Source: Hyphomicrobiales bacterium (GTDB lineage: Bacteria > Pseudomonadota > Alphaproteobacteria > Rhizobiales > Rhizobiaceae). From it: a stretch of DNA of 64,000 nucleotides. Positions 45,009-53,391 of the stretch are shown here, piece by piece. The translations under genes and the position numbers were made by a program. The DNA lies in the NCBI GenBank assembly GCA_026400435.1, contig JAPLOZ010000025.1, forward strand, positions 1 to 64,000, given 5' to 3'. The notes beneath the pieces are model-generated. The model did not search any database. It was not told the origin of the DNA and saw only the letters and a list, made by a program, of their open reading frames with translations. Positions within the stretch are counted from its first letter, which is position 1; the number at the start of each line of letters is the position of its first letter.

Positions 45009-46550
45009 TCAGAGCCACGCGTTGACGTGCCATGGCGAAAACTCGTCCTCGCCATAGCCGAGAAGTTCGCTCCGCGTCGGCGTGCCTGACGCTGCCGCGA
45101 GCATGGCGCGAAAAATCCGTTCGCCCATCTCGTCCAGGCTCGTCGAACCGTCGAGGATTTCTCCGCAGTTGATGTCCATGTCGTCTTCCATGCGCAGGAA
45201 CATCGGCGTGTTGGTCGCGAGCTTCAGCGATGGCGCGGGGCGGCAGCCGAAGCAGGAGCCACGTCCCGTGGTGAAGCAGATGAGGTTGGCGCCGCCGGCG
45301 ACCTGCCCGGTCGCCGAAATCGGGTCGAAGCCCGGCGAATCCATGAACACCAGCCCTCGCGTCACCGGCTGGTCGGCATAGGCGATGACATCGGTGAGAT
45401 TGGTGCCGCCGCCCTTGGCGACGGCGCCGAGCGACTTTTCGAGGATCGTCGTCAGACCGCCGGCCTTGTTGCCAGGCGATGGGTTGTTGTCGAGACCGGC
45501 CGGCTCGTCACGCGTGTGTTCCTCCCACCAGGAGAGCAGGCCGATCAACTTCTCGCCGACCTCGCGGCTCACCGCGCGTTCGAGCAGCAGATTCTCCGCG
45601 CCGTAGATCTCCGGCGTCTCGGACAGGATCGCCGTCCCGCCGCAAGCGACCAGCCGATCGACGGCGACTCCAAGCGCCGGGTTGGCCGTAATGCCGGAAA
45701 AGCTGTCGGAGCCGCCGCATTGCAGCCCGACGACAAGCTCGCTCGCCGGGATCGGCTCGCGCCTGGTCTGCGAGGCAATGGCCAGCATTTCCCGGACGGC
45801 GTCGATGCCCGCCTGCACGCTGGAGCGCGTGCCGCCGACATCCTGCATCACCAGAGTGCGCAGGAGCGGCCCTTCCTCCAGACGCTCGTCGCGCATCAGA
45901 GCCCCGATCTGGTTGTCCTCGCAGCCCAGGCCGACGAGAAGGATTCCGCAGAAATTTGGATGGCGCGCATAGCCGCCGAGCGTACGCCGGAGCATGCCCA
46001 TCGAGCGGCCGCCCTCGGAGACGCTGCAGCCGGACTTGTGCGTCAGCGCTACGACGCCGTCGACGCCGGCGAAGTCGGCGAGCGCCGCTGGGGCGCGGAA
46101 ATGGTCGGCGATCATCCTGGCGACGAGCGAGGAACAGTTCACCGAGGTCAGGATGCCGACATAGTTGCGCGTGCCGGCGCGGCCGTCGGCGCGGCGAAAA
46201 CCCTGGAAGGTCGGGATTTGCGCGGCCGGGAGCCGCACTGCGTTGCTCAGCCGCGTGCCGATCTGGCGTTCGGCGAGCGACTGCTCGAAGCCCATGTTGT
46301 GGGTGTGGACATGCGCCCCCGCGGGGATAGCCACGGTGGCGAGGCCGATCGGCTGCCCGAGGCGATGCAGCGCCGCACCCTGCGCGATATGGTCAAGCGA
46401 AACCTTGTGCCCGAAGGGGATCGGCTCGCGCGCAACGACAGGAAAGGGAGCCAGTGTCTCGCCAGCCGCAATGTCGCGCATGGCGACCGCGACCTCGTCT
46501 CCCTCGCGCAATTGCAAGGCGATCGCCGAGGAGTGCGGCTGGGTCGACAC
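45009..46550 (-). CDS. UxaA/GarD-family altronate/galactarate dehydratase
   Basis: 513 residues from GTG 46550. An N-terminal SAF domain (LREGDEVAVAMRDIAAGETL, then GHKVSLDHIAQGAALHRLGQ) precedes the dehydratase domain: GRAGTRNYVGILTSVNCSSL, FAGVDGVVALTHKSGCSV, LVVGLQCGGSDSFSGITANP, SETPEIYGAENLL and ICFTTGRGSCFGCRPAPSLK with conserved cysteines. Members dehydrate altronate or galactarate to 2-keto-3-deoxy sugar acids, the substrate class of the DHDPS-type enzymes nearby. Exact substrate is unknown. Confidence 0.92.
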   Translation of the reverse strand: MSTQPHSSAIALQLREGDEVAVAMRDIAAGETLAPFPVVAREPIPFGHKVSLDHIAQGAALHRLGQPIGLATVAIPAGAHVHTHNMGFEQSLAERQIGTRLSNAVRLPAAQIPTFQGFRRADGRAGTRNYVGILTSVNCSSLVARMIADHFRAPAALADFAGVDGVVALTHKSGCSVSEGGRSMGMLRRTLGGYARHPNFCGILLVGLGCEDNQIGALMRDERLEEGPLLRTLVMQDVGGTRSSVQAGIDAVREMLAIASQTRREPIPASELVVGLQCGGSDSFSGITANPALGVAVDRLVACGGTAILSETPEIYGAENLLLERAVSREVGEKLIGLLSWWEEHTRDEPAGLDNNPSPGNKAGGLTTILEKSLGAVAKGGGTNLTDVIAYADQPVTRGLVFMDSPGFDPISATGQVAGGANLICFTTGRGSCFGCRPAPSLKLATNTPMFLRMEDDMDINCGEILDGSTSLDEMGERIFRAMLAAASGTPTRSELLGYGEDEFSPWHVNAWL

Positions 46551-46562
46551 GAGTATTGCCGC

Positions 46563-47264
46563 TCAGACGCTTTCGGCGTCAAGGCGGCCGGACTGATCGC
46601 CCTGCTGCAGCGAGGCGGTGAGCAATCGGACCTCGGCATCGTTGTGGTTGCGCGCAAGCCGCTCCGCGCGCTCCGCGTCGCCAGCGATAACGGCCTCGAT
46701 CAGTTCCTTGTGCTCGGCGATCAGCTCGTCATAGTCTTTGGGCAGGAAGCCCGACTGCACCATGTGGAAACGCACCTGGTGCATGATCAGCCTGTGCTGG
46801 TCGGCGAGGCGGCGGTGCCTCGCCAGCGCGATGATGGCGGCATGCAGGTCGAAATCGATGTCGGTGGCGTCCTGGAAGCGGCGCTCGCTGATGGCGCGCA
46901 GCAGTTCGGATCCAATCGTGCGTAACCGGCTGGCATCCTCGGCAGTGACGTTGGCCGCCGCGAGATTTGCGCCCAGGCCTTCCAGCGCGCCGCGCAGCGT
47001 GTAGATCTCCCACCCGTCCGTGGTGGACGAGCCCGAAACCTCCCAGCGGGTGAAGGCGACCTGCTTGACCAGACCTTCGCTGGCGAGCTGAGCAAGCGCC
47101 GAGCGCACGGTGCCGCGGCTGACCTCCAGCTCGTCGGAAAGCTGGGTCTCCAAGAGACGGCTGTTGGCCGGAAAAATACCGTCAAGGATGTGAGAGCGGA
47201 TGTGGTCGGCCGCGCGCCGGTCGAGTTGGCGTTTTTCCGCCTTCAAGCTGGTAAGCTTCGCCAT
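46563..47264 (-). CDS. GntR-family regulator, FCD type
   Basis: 233 residues from ATG 47264 (a TTG/ATG nine codons upstream is possible). An N-terminal winged HTH (RRAADHIRSHILDGIFPANS, LLETQLSDELEVSRGTVRSA, LAQLASEGLVKQV) precedes the FCD all-helical ligand domain with metal-binding pattern DFDLHAAIIALARHRRL and EHKELIEAVIAGDAERAERL. FadR/FCD regulators sense sugar acids or keto acids. It ends 12 bp before the UxaA stop-side gene start, so it is in the same leftward transcript, and is divergent from hyuA. Confidence 0.9.
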   Translation of the reverse strand: MAKLTSLKAEKRQLDRRAADHIRSHILDGIFPANSRLLETQLSDELEVSRGTVRSALAQLASEGLVKQVAFTRWEVSGSSTTDGWEIYTLRGALEGLGANLAAANVTAEDASRLRTIGSELLRAISERRFQDATDIDFDLHAAIIALARHRRLADQHRLIMHQVRFHMVQSGFLPKDYDELIAEHKELIEAVIAGDAERAERLARNHNDAEVRLLTASLQQGDQSGRLDAESV

Positions 47265-47327
47265 TGATTCTCGCAAACATTCAGGTTCCATTCCTCATAC
47301 GAGTGTGCCGAAACCGGCGCAACAGAA

Positions 47328-47394
47328 ATTGCTGACAATCGGCGATTGACAAAGGCCGATAGATGCGGACACAACTTTGTTGAATGTCAGCAAT
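47328..47394. promoter_or_regulatory. GntR regulator / hyuA divergent control region with long-range inverted repeat
   Basis: ATTGCTGACA (47328-47337) and TGTCAGCAAT (47385-47394) are perfect 10-bp inverted copies 47 bp apart. Between them lie TTGACA (47346-47351), a consensus -35, and CAACTTTGTTG, a small palindrome. The right copy ends nine bases from the hyuA ATG. This fits two operators for a dimeric GntR regulator, possibly with looping. Inference. Confidence 0.55.
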
Positions 47395-47402
47395 GGTGAT
47401 GC

Positions 47403-49475
47403 ATGTCTCTGAGAGTTCGGGTCGGAGTTGATGTCGGAGGGACTTTTACCGACTTTGTGCTGCTTGCCGGCGACGGTTCGACCCGCACACTGAAGATTCC
47501 ATCAACGCCAGGCCAGCCCGAGCGCGCCGTCGTCGAGGGCATTGGCACGCTGCTCGCGCGGGACGACATCAGTCCGGATTCCGTTTCTGAAGTCCTGCAC
47601 GGCACGACGGTCGGATCGAATACGCTGCTGCAGAAGACCGGAGCGCGCTGCGGGCTCATAACCACCGCAGGTTTCCGAGACGTGCTGGAGATTGGCCGGG
47701 TGCGGACGCCGAACATGTTCGATCTGTCCTGGCGAAAACCCGAGCCGCTTGTGCCGCGCCGCTGGCGCCTGGAGGTCAGGGAACGCATCGCCGCAGACGG
47801 CTCGGTTCTGGAACCGCTCGATACGCAAGGAGTCCTCGAAGCAGGCAAAGCGCTTGTGGGGCACGGCATCGAGTCGATCGCGATCTGCTTCCTCAATTCC
47901 TACGTCAATCCCGTACACGAGCAGGCGGCCGCGCGTGTACTTGCCGAAGCCTTTGAAGACATAGCGGTGACAGCCTCGGTCGATGTTCTTCCGTCGATGG
48001 GCGAGTACGAACGCTGCTCGACGACTGTGGTGAACGCCTACGTTATTCCTGCGTTGCGCGGATATCTCAGGCGGCTCGGACAAGGCTTGCGCGAGATCGG
48101 CATCGACGCGCCGCTCCTGATAGGCAATTCCAATGGTGGCCTGTCGACCGCGGAAGTGGCGCAGACGAAGCCGGTGTTCTTTATCACCTCCGGTCGTGCA
48201 TCTGGTGCCGTGGGCGCCGCGCGGCTCGGCACGAGCATCGGAACCCCCGACCTGATCGCCTTCGACATGGGCGGCACGACGGCGTCGGCCACCATGGTGC
48301 GCGGCGGCGACGTCAGCCGCACGCATGAGTATGAATTCCGCGACGGCATCTCGACGCCCAGCCGGTTCATCAAGGCTGGTGGCTACATGATGCGCGTCCC
48401 GACGGTAGACGTGGCCGAGGTTGGCAGCGGAGCCGGCTCGATCGCCTCGCTTGACGAAGGCGGCCTGTTGCGGGTCGGCCCGGTCTCGGCCGGCGCGCTG
48501 CCCGGCCCGGCCTGCTACGGCCTCGGCGGCGACAGGCCCACGGTGACCGACGCCAATGTCGCGCTCGGCCTGCTACCGATGGTGCTGGGCGGCGGCACAC
48601 TGCATCTCGACCGCGAGGCGGCGCAGGCAGCGATCGTGCGTCACGTCGGCGAACCCGCTGGTCTCGGCCTGGACGACGCGGCGCAGGGCATCCGCGACGT
48701 GGTGAATGCCAACATGGCGCGCGCTATTCGCGCCGTCACGGTGGAGCGTGGCCTTGACCCGCGCGACTTCATGCTGCTCGCCTTCGGAGGGTCCGGGCCA
48801 GTGCACGCTTGCGATGTTGCAGCGTCGCTAGGCATGAAGCGCGTGCTGTTTCCGGCGGCACCCGGCGTCTTCACCGCGGCCGGAATGCTGGCCGGACGGT
48901 TGGAGCATCATTTCCTGCGCCCGTTCGGAGGCTATCTGGACCTGCTCGATCCGCGGGCGCTGGCCGCGACCCGCCGCGACATGGAAGCGGTCGCCCGTAC
49001 GGCCTTCGGCGCAGAAGGCCACAGCGCAGCTGCGGTCGACTTTGCTTTCTCGCTCGACATGCGCTTTCAAGGTCAGGAGGCGTCGCTGCCCGTCCAGCTT
49101 CACGCCACGCCGGAAGCCGCTGCGCTGCGCTGCGCCTTCCTCGATGCTTACCGTGAGACCTACGGCTACGTCTCGGATGACCGTGTGGAGATCGTTGCGA
49201 TCCGGCTTGCCGCAACGCTTGCCGACGGTCAGGTGCTCGACTTCTCGGCAATGCGTCGCGCCGACACGGCTGGGGTTGTTGAACGGCATATCCGGCGTGC
49301 CCATTTCGGACGGAAGGCAGGTTGGATAGACGCTCCGGTGATGACCCGGGCAGCAATAGTCGACGCCACCACAGGCCCGCTTATCCTGGAGAGCGACGAT
49401 TGCACCATCGTCATTCCGGTAGGGGCAATGGCAGAGCCGGACGCCACCGGTAATCTGCTGGTCACGCTCGCTTGA
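47403..49475 (+). CDS. hyuA: Hydantoinase/oxoprolinase HyuA-family subunit
   Basis: 690 residues. The ATPase domain starts VRVGVDVGGTFTDFVLLAGD and has DLIAFDMGGTTASATMVRGG as second phosphate loop; EYRDGISTP-like EFRDGISTPSRFIKAGGYMM and VDVAEVGSGAGSIASLDEGG follow. HyuA pairs with HyuB for ATP-dependent opening of 5-membered cyclic ureides or lactams (N-methylhydantoin, 5-oxoproline). The ATG at 47403 lies 10 bp before nothing else and is followed by hyuB 10 bp after the stop. The real substrate is unknown. Confidence 0.93.
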   Translation: MSLRVRVGVDVGGTFTDFVLLAGDGSTRTLKIPSTPGQPERAVVEGIGTLLARDDISPDSVSEVLHGTTVGSNTLLQKTGARCGLITTAGFRDVLEIGRVRTPNMFDLSWRKPEPLVPRRWRLEVRERIAADGSVLEPLDTQGVLEAGKALVGHGIESIAICFLNSYVNPVHEQAAARVLAEAFEDIAVTASVDVLPSMGEYERCSTTVVNAYVIPALRGYLRRLGQGLREIGIDAPLLIGNSNGGLSTAEVAQTKPVFFITSGRASGAVGAARLGTSIGTPDLIAFDMGGTTASATMVRGGDVSRTHEYEFRDGISTPSRFIKAGGYMMRVPTVDVAEVGSGAGSIASLDEGGLLRVGPVSAGALPGPACYGLGGDRPTVTDANVALGLLPMVLGGGTLHLDREAAQAAIVRHVGEPAGLGLDDAAQGIRDVVNANMARAIRAVTVERGLDPRDFMLLAFGGSGPVHACDVAASLGMKRVLFPAAPGVFTAAGMLAGRLEHHFLRPFGGYLDLLDPRALAATRRDMEAVARTAFGAEGHSAAAVDFAFSLDMRFQGQEASLPVQLHATPEAAALRCAFLDAYRETYGYVSDDRVEIVAIRLAATLADGQVLDFSAMRRADTAGVVERHIRRAHFGRKAGWIDAPVMTRAAIVDATTGPLILESDDCTIVIPVGAMAEPDATGNLLVTLA

Positions 49476-49485
49476 GGACGCCGAC

Positions 49486-51135
49486 ATGACCCACAGTGCC
49501 TTCGACCCCATTACGTTCGCGGTCTTGAAGAACGCGCTCGATACCATCGTTGACGACATGGCCTACGCCGTGATGCGAACGGCGCGTTCGCCGATCGTGC
49601 GCGACGTGCTCGACTATTCCGTCACCATCTGCGACCGCCACGGTCGCATCCTCTCGCAGGCCAAGACCGTCGCGTTGCACCTCGGCGCCGTGCCGGATGC
49701 CATGGAAGTGCTCATGGAACGCTTCGCGCACAATCTGGCGCTGGGTGACGTCGTGGTCCTCAACGACCCTTATGCCGGCGGCATGCACCTTCCCGACATC
49801 TTCATGTTCAAGCCGGTGTTCTTCGAAGGGGCGCTCTGCGGCTTCACGGTGGTGATCGCCCATCACTGCGATGTCGGCGGCCGCGTGCCCGGTTCCAACG
49901 CCAGCGACTCCACCGAGATATTCCAGGAAGGGTTGCGCATTCCGCCGATGAAACTCTTCGAGGGCGGACGGCGCAACGAGACGCTGTTTGCGCTGATCCG
50001 CGCCAACGTGCGGCTGCCCGACCTCGTGCTCGGCGACCTCGACGCCCAGCACGCGACCTGCTCTCTGGGAGAGCGCGACCTGCTGCGGCTCTTCGAGCGC
50101 TACGGGCAGACGGAACTGGAAAGCTATTTCGACCGGCTGATCGATTATGGAGAGGCACTGACCCGCAAGGCGATTGCCTCATGGCCTGACGGAAGCTACA
50201 GCTTCAAGGACTATATCGACGGTGACGGCTTCTCGCCGGATCCCATCCCGATCTGTTGCACGCTGACCGTCGATGGCGACCATCTCCACGCCGACTTCAC
50301 TGGTTCGTCGCCGCAGGTTCGCGGCGCGATCAATTCGACCTTTTCCTTCGTCAAGTCATCGACCTATCTCACCGTGCGTTGCATGCTCGATCATGAAGTG
50401 CCGAACAATGCCGGCGTCTACCGGTGCATCACGGTGACCGCGCCCGAGGGTTCGATCCTCAATCCCAGGATGCCGGCGCCGGTCGCCGCCCGCGCCCTTA
50501 CTGGCTACCGCGTTGTCGACACGGTGATGGGCGCGTTGGCGCAGATCGTGCCACTCAAGGTGATGGCAGCCGGCGAAGGCGGCAATACAGTCGTTGCCAT
50601 CGGCGGTTATCAGGGCGAGGAGCGCGAGCCCTTTATCCTGGTCGACATGATCAACGGCGCCTGGGGCGGGCGCGCGGACCAGGATGGCATCGAGGGCGTG
50701 ACCAACCCGTCGCAGAACATGTCCAACCTGCCGATCGAGACTCTGGAGGCGCGCTATCCGATACGGGTCGAGTCCTACGGCCTGCGGAAAGACTCCGGCG
50801 GCGCCGGCAAGTATCGCGGCGGGCTTGGACTGACGCGGTCCTATCGCCTGCTGGCCGACGAGGCCGTGCTTCAGTTGCGCGCCGACCGCACCGACCATCC
50901 GCCCTACGGCCTGTTTGGCGGCATGCCCGGCGCGCCGTCGCGCAACTACATCGCGGAGCCCGGCAGCGAGTTGAAGCCTTTGCCGGGCAAGACCACCCTG
51001 AACATCACCAAGGGCACGCTGATCCGTCACGATCAGGCGGGCGGCGGCGGCTACGGCCCGCCGCAGGAGCGCGACATCCAACGCATCCTGGACGACATCG
51101 CCGATGACAAGATATCCGCGCCCGGCGCGTCATGA
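49486..51135 (+). CDS. hyuB: Hydantoinase B-family subunit
   Basis: 549 residues. Opens DPITFAVLKNALDTIVDDMA then YAVMRTARSPIVRDVLDYSV; has NDPYAGGMHLPDIFMFKPVF, DVGGRVPGSNASDSTEIFQE, GSSPQVRGAINSTFSF and MPAPVAARALTGYRVVDTVM, family landmarks of the HyuB/oxoprolinase beta subunit. It forms the amidohydrolase part of the ATP-dependent complex. Ten bp after hyuA; converges on the frameshifted SDR. Confidence 0.93.
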   Translation: MTHSAFDPITFAVLKNALDTIVDDMAYAVMRTARSPIVRDVLDYSVTICDRHGRILSQAKTVALHLGAVPDAMEVLMERFAHNLALGDVVVLNDPYAGGMHLPDIFMFKPVFFEGALCGFTVVIAHHCDVGGRVPGSNASDSTEIFQEGLRIPPMKLFEGGRRNETLFALIRANVRLPDLVLGDLDAQHATCSLGERDLLRLFERYGQTELESYFDRLIDYGEALTRKAIASWPDGSYSFKDYIDGDGFSPDPIPICCTLTVDGDHLHADFTGSSPQVRGAINSTFSFVKSSTYLTVRCMLDHEVPNNAGVYRCITVTAPEGSILNPRMPAPVAARALTGYRVVDTVMGALAQIVPLKVMAAGEGGNTVVAIGGYQGEEREPFILVDMINGAWGGRADQDGIEGVTNPSQNMSNLPIETLEARYPIRVESYGLRKDSGGAGKYRGGLGLTRSYRLLADEAVLQLRADRTDHPPYGLFGGMPGAPSRNYIAEPGSELKPLPGKTTLNITKGTLIRHDQAGGGGYGPPQERDIQRILDDIADDKISAPGAS

Positions 51136-51256
51136 CCGGTTAAGCAGCCCGAACCTCCGCCGCGCGGCTCCTGCTTGGTTCTGCGTTGCCGCGTTACAAG
51201 TTCCAGCCTGCTCTTTCGACCGAGCGAGGCGTTGGCGCGTTGGTGCTTGGTCACCC

Positions 51257-52029
51257 TCAGCCCGCCATCCAGCCGCCGTCCACCATCAGGTTGATCCCTG
51301 TGACGTAGCTTGCCATGTCGCTGGCAAGGAAGAGTGCGGCTCCGGCGACGTCATTGGGGTGCCCGAGCCGTGGCCAGGGCGTGCGACGGTGTGAATAGTC
51401 GAGCGCGCCGGGTCGTTGGCAACGCCAGGCTTGCCGGTGATGATCTTGCCGGGTGCGATGGCATTGCAAATGATCAGGTCTTCGGCGTGGTCGACGGCGA
51501 TCTGGCGCGTCATCTGAACAATGGCCCCCTTGCTTACCGAATAGGGAAAATCGCCGGGGCAGGCGACCATGCCGTGCTGCGAGGAGATGTTGATGATTCG
51601 ACCGCGAGCCTCGTTGACCGGCGCCTGGGCGAGCATCTGGATCACCGCCCGTTTCGAGCAGTAGAAGAAGCCTGTCAGGTTGACGCTCATAACGAGATGC
51701 CACTGTTCGGACGTTGTGTCGATCAGATTGGTGCTGGTGTAGATCGCGGCATTGTTGACCATAACGTCGAGCCGCCCGAACAGCTTCACCGTCTCACCGA
51801 CCAGGGTATCGACGGCGCTCCAGTCCGCGATGTCTGTTCTCACGTTAGCAGCAGTTCCGCCGGCCGAGCGGATCAACTCCAAGGTACTCTGATCGCCCTC
51901 GATCGGCTGCTCCACCGTGTCGGCTATGACGACATTAGCGCCCTCGGCCGCAAATTTCAGCGCGATCGCGCGGCCGATGCCGGAACTGCCTCCCGTGACG
52001 ATGGCGGTTTTGTTGGCGAGCAGGTGCAT
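51257..52029 (-). pseudogene. SDR-family oxidoreductase, frameshifted near the C-terminus
   Basis: ATG 52029 opens [28 protein letters not shown], catalytic [15 protein letters not shown] and YSVSKGA are present. After GVANDPAR (about 51404) homology switches frame to [20 protein letters not shown], then [20 protein letters not shown] with VDGGWMAG to a stop at 51257. Total length is 3n+2; one missing C in GCGCGC-TCGAC would restore the frame. Last gene of the leftward ureide operon, 5 bp after the amidohydrolase stop-side gene. In the broken form it ends as a 247-residue protein with a wrong tail. Confidence 0.88.
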
Positions 52030-52034
52030 GGCCC

Positions 52035-53369
52035 TCAGCTTTCCCGGGTGACGACGTGTCCAACTTTCGTGCCGATCAGTTCTCCCTCATGCACGATCTC
52101 GCGACCGCGCAGGAAGACGTTTGTCAGCCGCCAGCCGACAGTCCAGCCGTCGAATGGCGTGTAGCCCGCGCGCGACACCTGGTCGGCATTGGCGATCGTG
52201 CTGGACTGGCGCGGGTCGAGGATGAGGATATCGGCATCGTAGCCAACCGCGAGCTTGCCTTTGCGACGGCCGAGGCCGAAACGCTGCGCTGGATTGCTGG
52301 CGCACATGCGCACCAGGTCGGGCAGGGCGATGAGTCCTTCGTCGACCAGTTTCAGCATCGCCTGCAGCAGCGTCTGCAGCCCTGGCAAGCCGCCCGGAAT
52401 GTCGGCGAAGGCCGCATAGGGTGCTGCCTTTTCGGCTGGCGTGTGCGGCGCGTGGTCAGTGGCGACGATGTCGATCAGTCCTGCGCGCAGCGCGGTGCGC
52501 AGCGCTGCCACATCAAGCGGCGAGCGCAGGGGCGGAGAGGCCTTCAGATTGGCGCCTTGGAGCTCATAATCGCCGGCCGTGAAGAAGAGGTTCTGCGGCG
52601 TGGTTTCGACGCTGGCGTCGGCCATGCCGCGCAGCCGGCTCCACGTCTCGACGCCGAGTTCGGAATTGATCTGCCGCACATGGATCCTGGCCTGGGCCGA
52701 GGCGGCGGCGATGAGCGCCCGGGCGATGCCGATTGCTTCGGCCAGCGGCGGCCGACTCGCCTCAAAGGCTGCGATGGTGCCGGTGCGGTCGCGCATTGCG
52801 CTGTGGGCCAGCATCGATTGATCGCCAGGCGAGATGCCGATCAAAGTGTCGCTGCCGGCGAAAGCGTTCAACGCCTCGGCCACGACGTCGGGCCCAGCAA
52901 ACAGGAAGTCATCGGGCACATCGGCGGTGAACAACTCGAACGAGACCGGTGCGAGATCGAGCAGGCCCGGGATCAGCGACAGGTTGCGGCTGATCACTGT
53001 CTGGAAGCCGACATCGACATGGATGCGGGCCTCGGTCATCGCCATCTTGTCGGCAAGCTGTTCGGCCGTGGCCGTCCATGGCTCGTCGGTAGGCATGTCG
53101 AGCACCGTCGTCACGCCGCCCAGGGCCGCGGCATGCGTGCCGGAGGAAAAGTCCTCCTTGTGGGTCAGGCCAGGGTCGCGCAGATGCGCATGCGCGTCGA
53201 CCAGGCCGGGCAGCAGATAGGCACCGGCGGCATCGAAAACCCTCCGGGCCGAAGCCGTCTCGCCGGGAGCGACAAGGGCTGCGATGCGGCCGTCGGTGAT
53301 GCCTACATCGCGGCGATCCAAACCTTGGCCGTTGACGATGGTAGCACCCCGGATCAGCGTTTCGAACAT
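52035..53369 (-). CDS. Dihydroorotase/allantoinase-like cyclic amidohydrolase
   Basis: 444 residues from ATG 53369. Amidohydrolase metal motif GLVDAHAHLRDPGLTHKEDF (HxH), DMPTDEPWTATAEQL, ARIHVRQINSELGVETWSRL, and IVATDHAPHTPAEKAAPYAA (catalytic Asp). Where hydantoinases and allantoinases carry the carboxylated lysine (GFKxF), this protein reads PVSFELFTADVPDDF, with no Lys, closer to lysine-less dihydroorotase types. It likely opens a cyclic ureide, but which one is unknown. It is next to a PuuE-type gene, 22 bp apart. Confidence 0.87.
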   Translation of the reverse strand: MFETLIRGATIVNGQGLDRRDVGITDGRIAALVAPGETASARRVFDAAGAYLLPGLVDAHAHLRDPGLTHKEDFSSGTHAAALGGVTTVLDMPTDEPWTATAEQLADKMAMTEARIHVDVGFQTVISRNLSLIPGLLDLAPVSFELFTADVPDDFLFAGPDVVAEALNAFAGSDTLIGISPGDQSMLAHSAMRDRTGTIAAFEASRPPLAEAIGIARALIAAASAQARIHVRQINSELGVETWSRLRGMADASVETTPQNLFFTAGDYELQGANLKASPPLRSPLDVAALRTALRAGLIDIVATDHAPHTPAEKAAPYAAFADIPGGLPGLQTLLQAMLKLVDEGLIALPDLVRMCASNPAQRFGLGRRKGKLAVGYDADILILDPRQSSTIANADQVSRAGYTPFDGWTVGWRLTNVFLRGREIVHEGELIGTKVGHVVTRES

Positions 53370-53391
53370 GCCGCCATTCTCTTTGAGGGTG

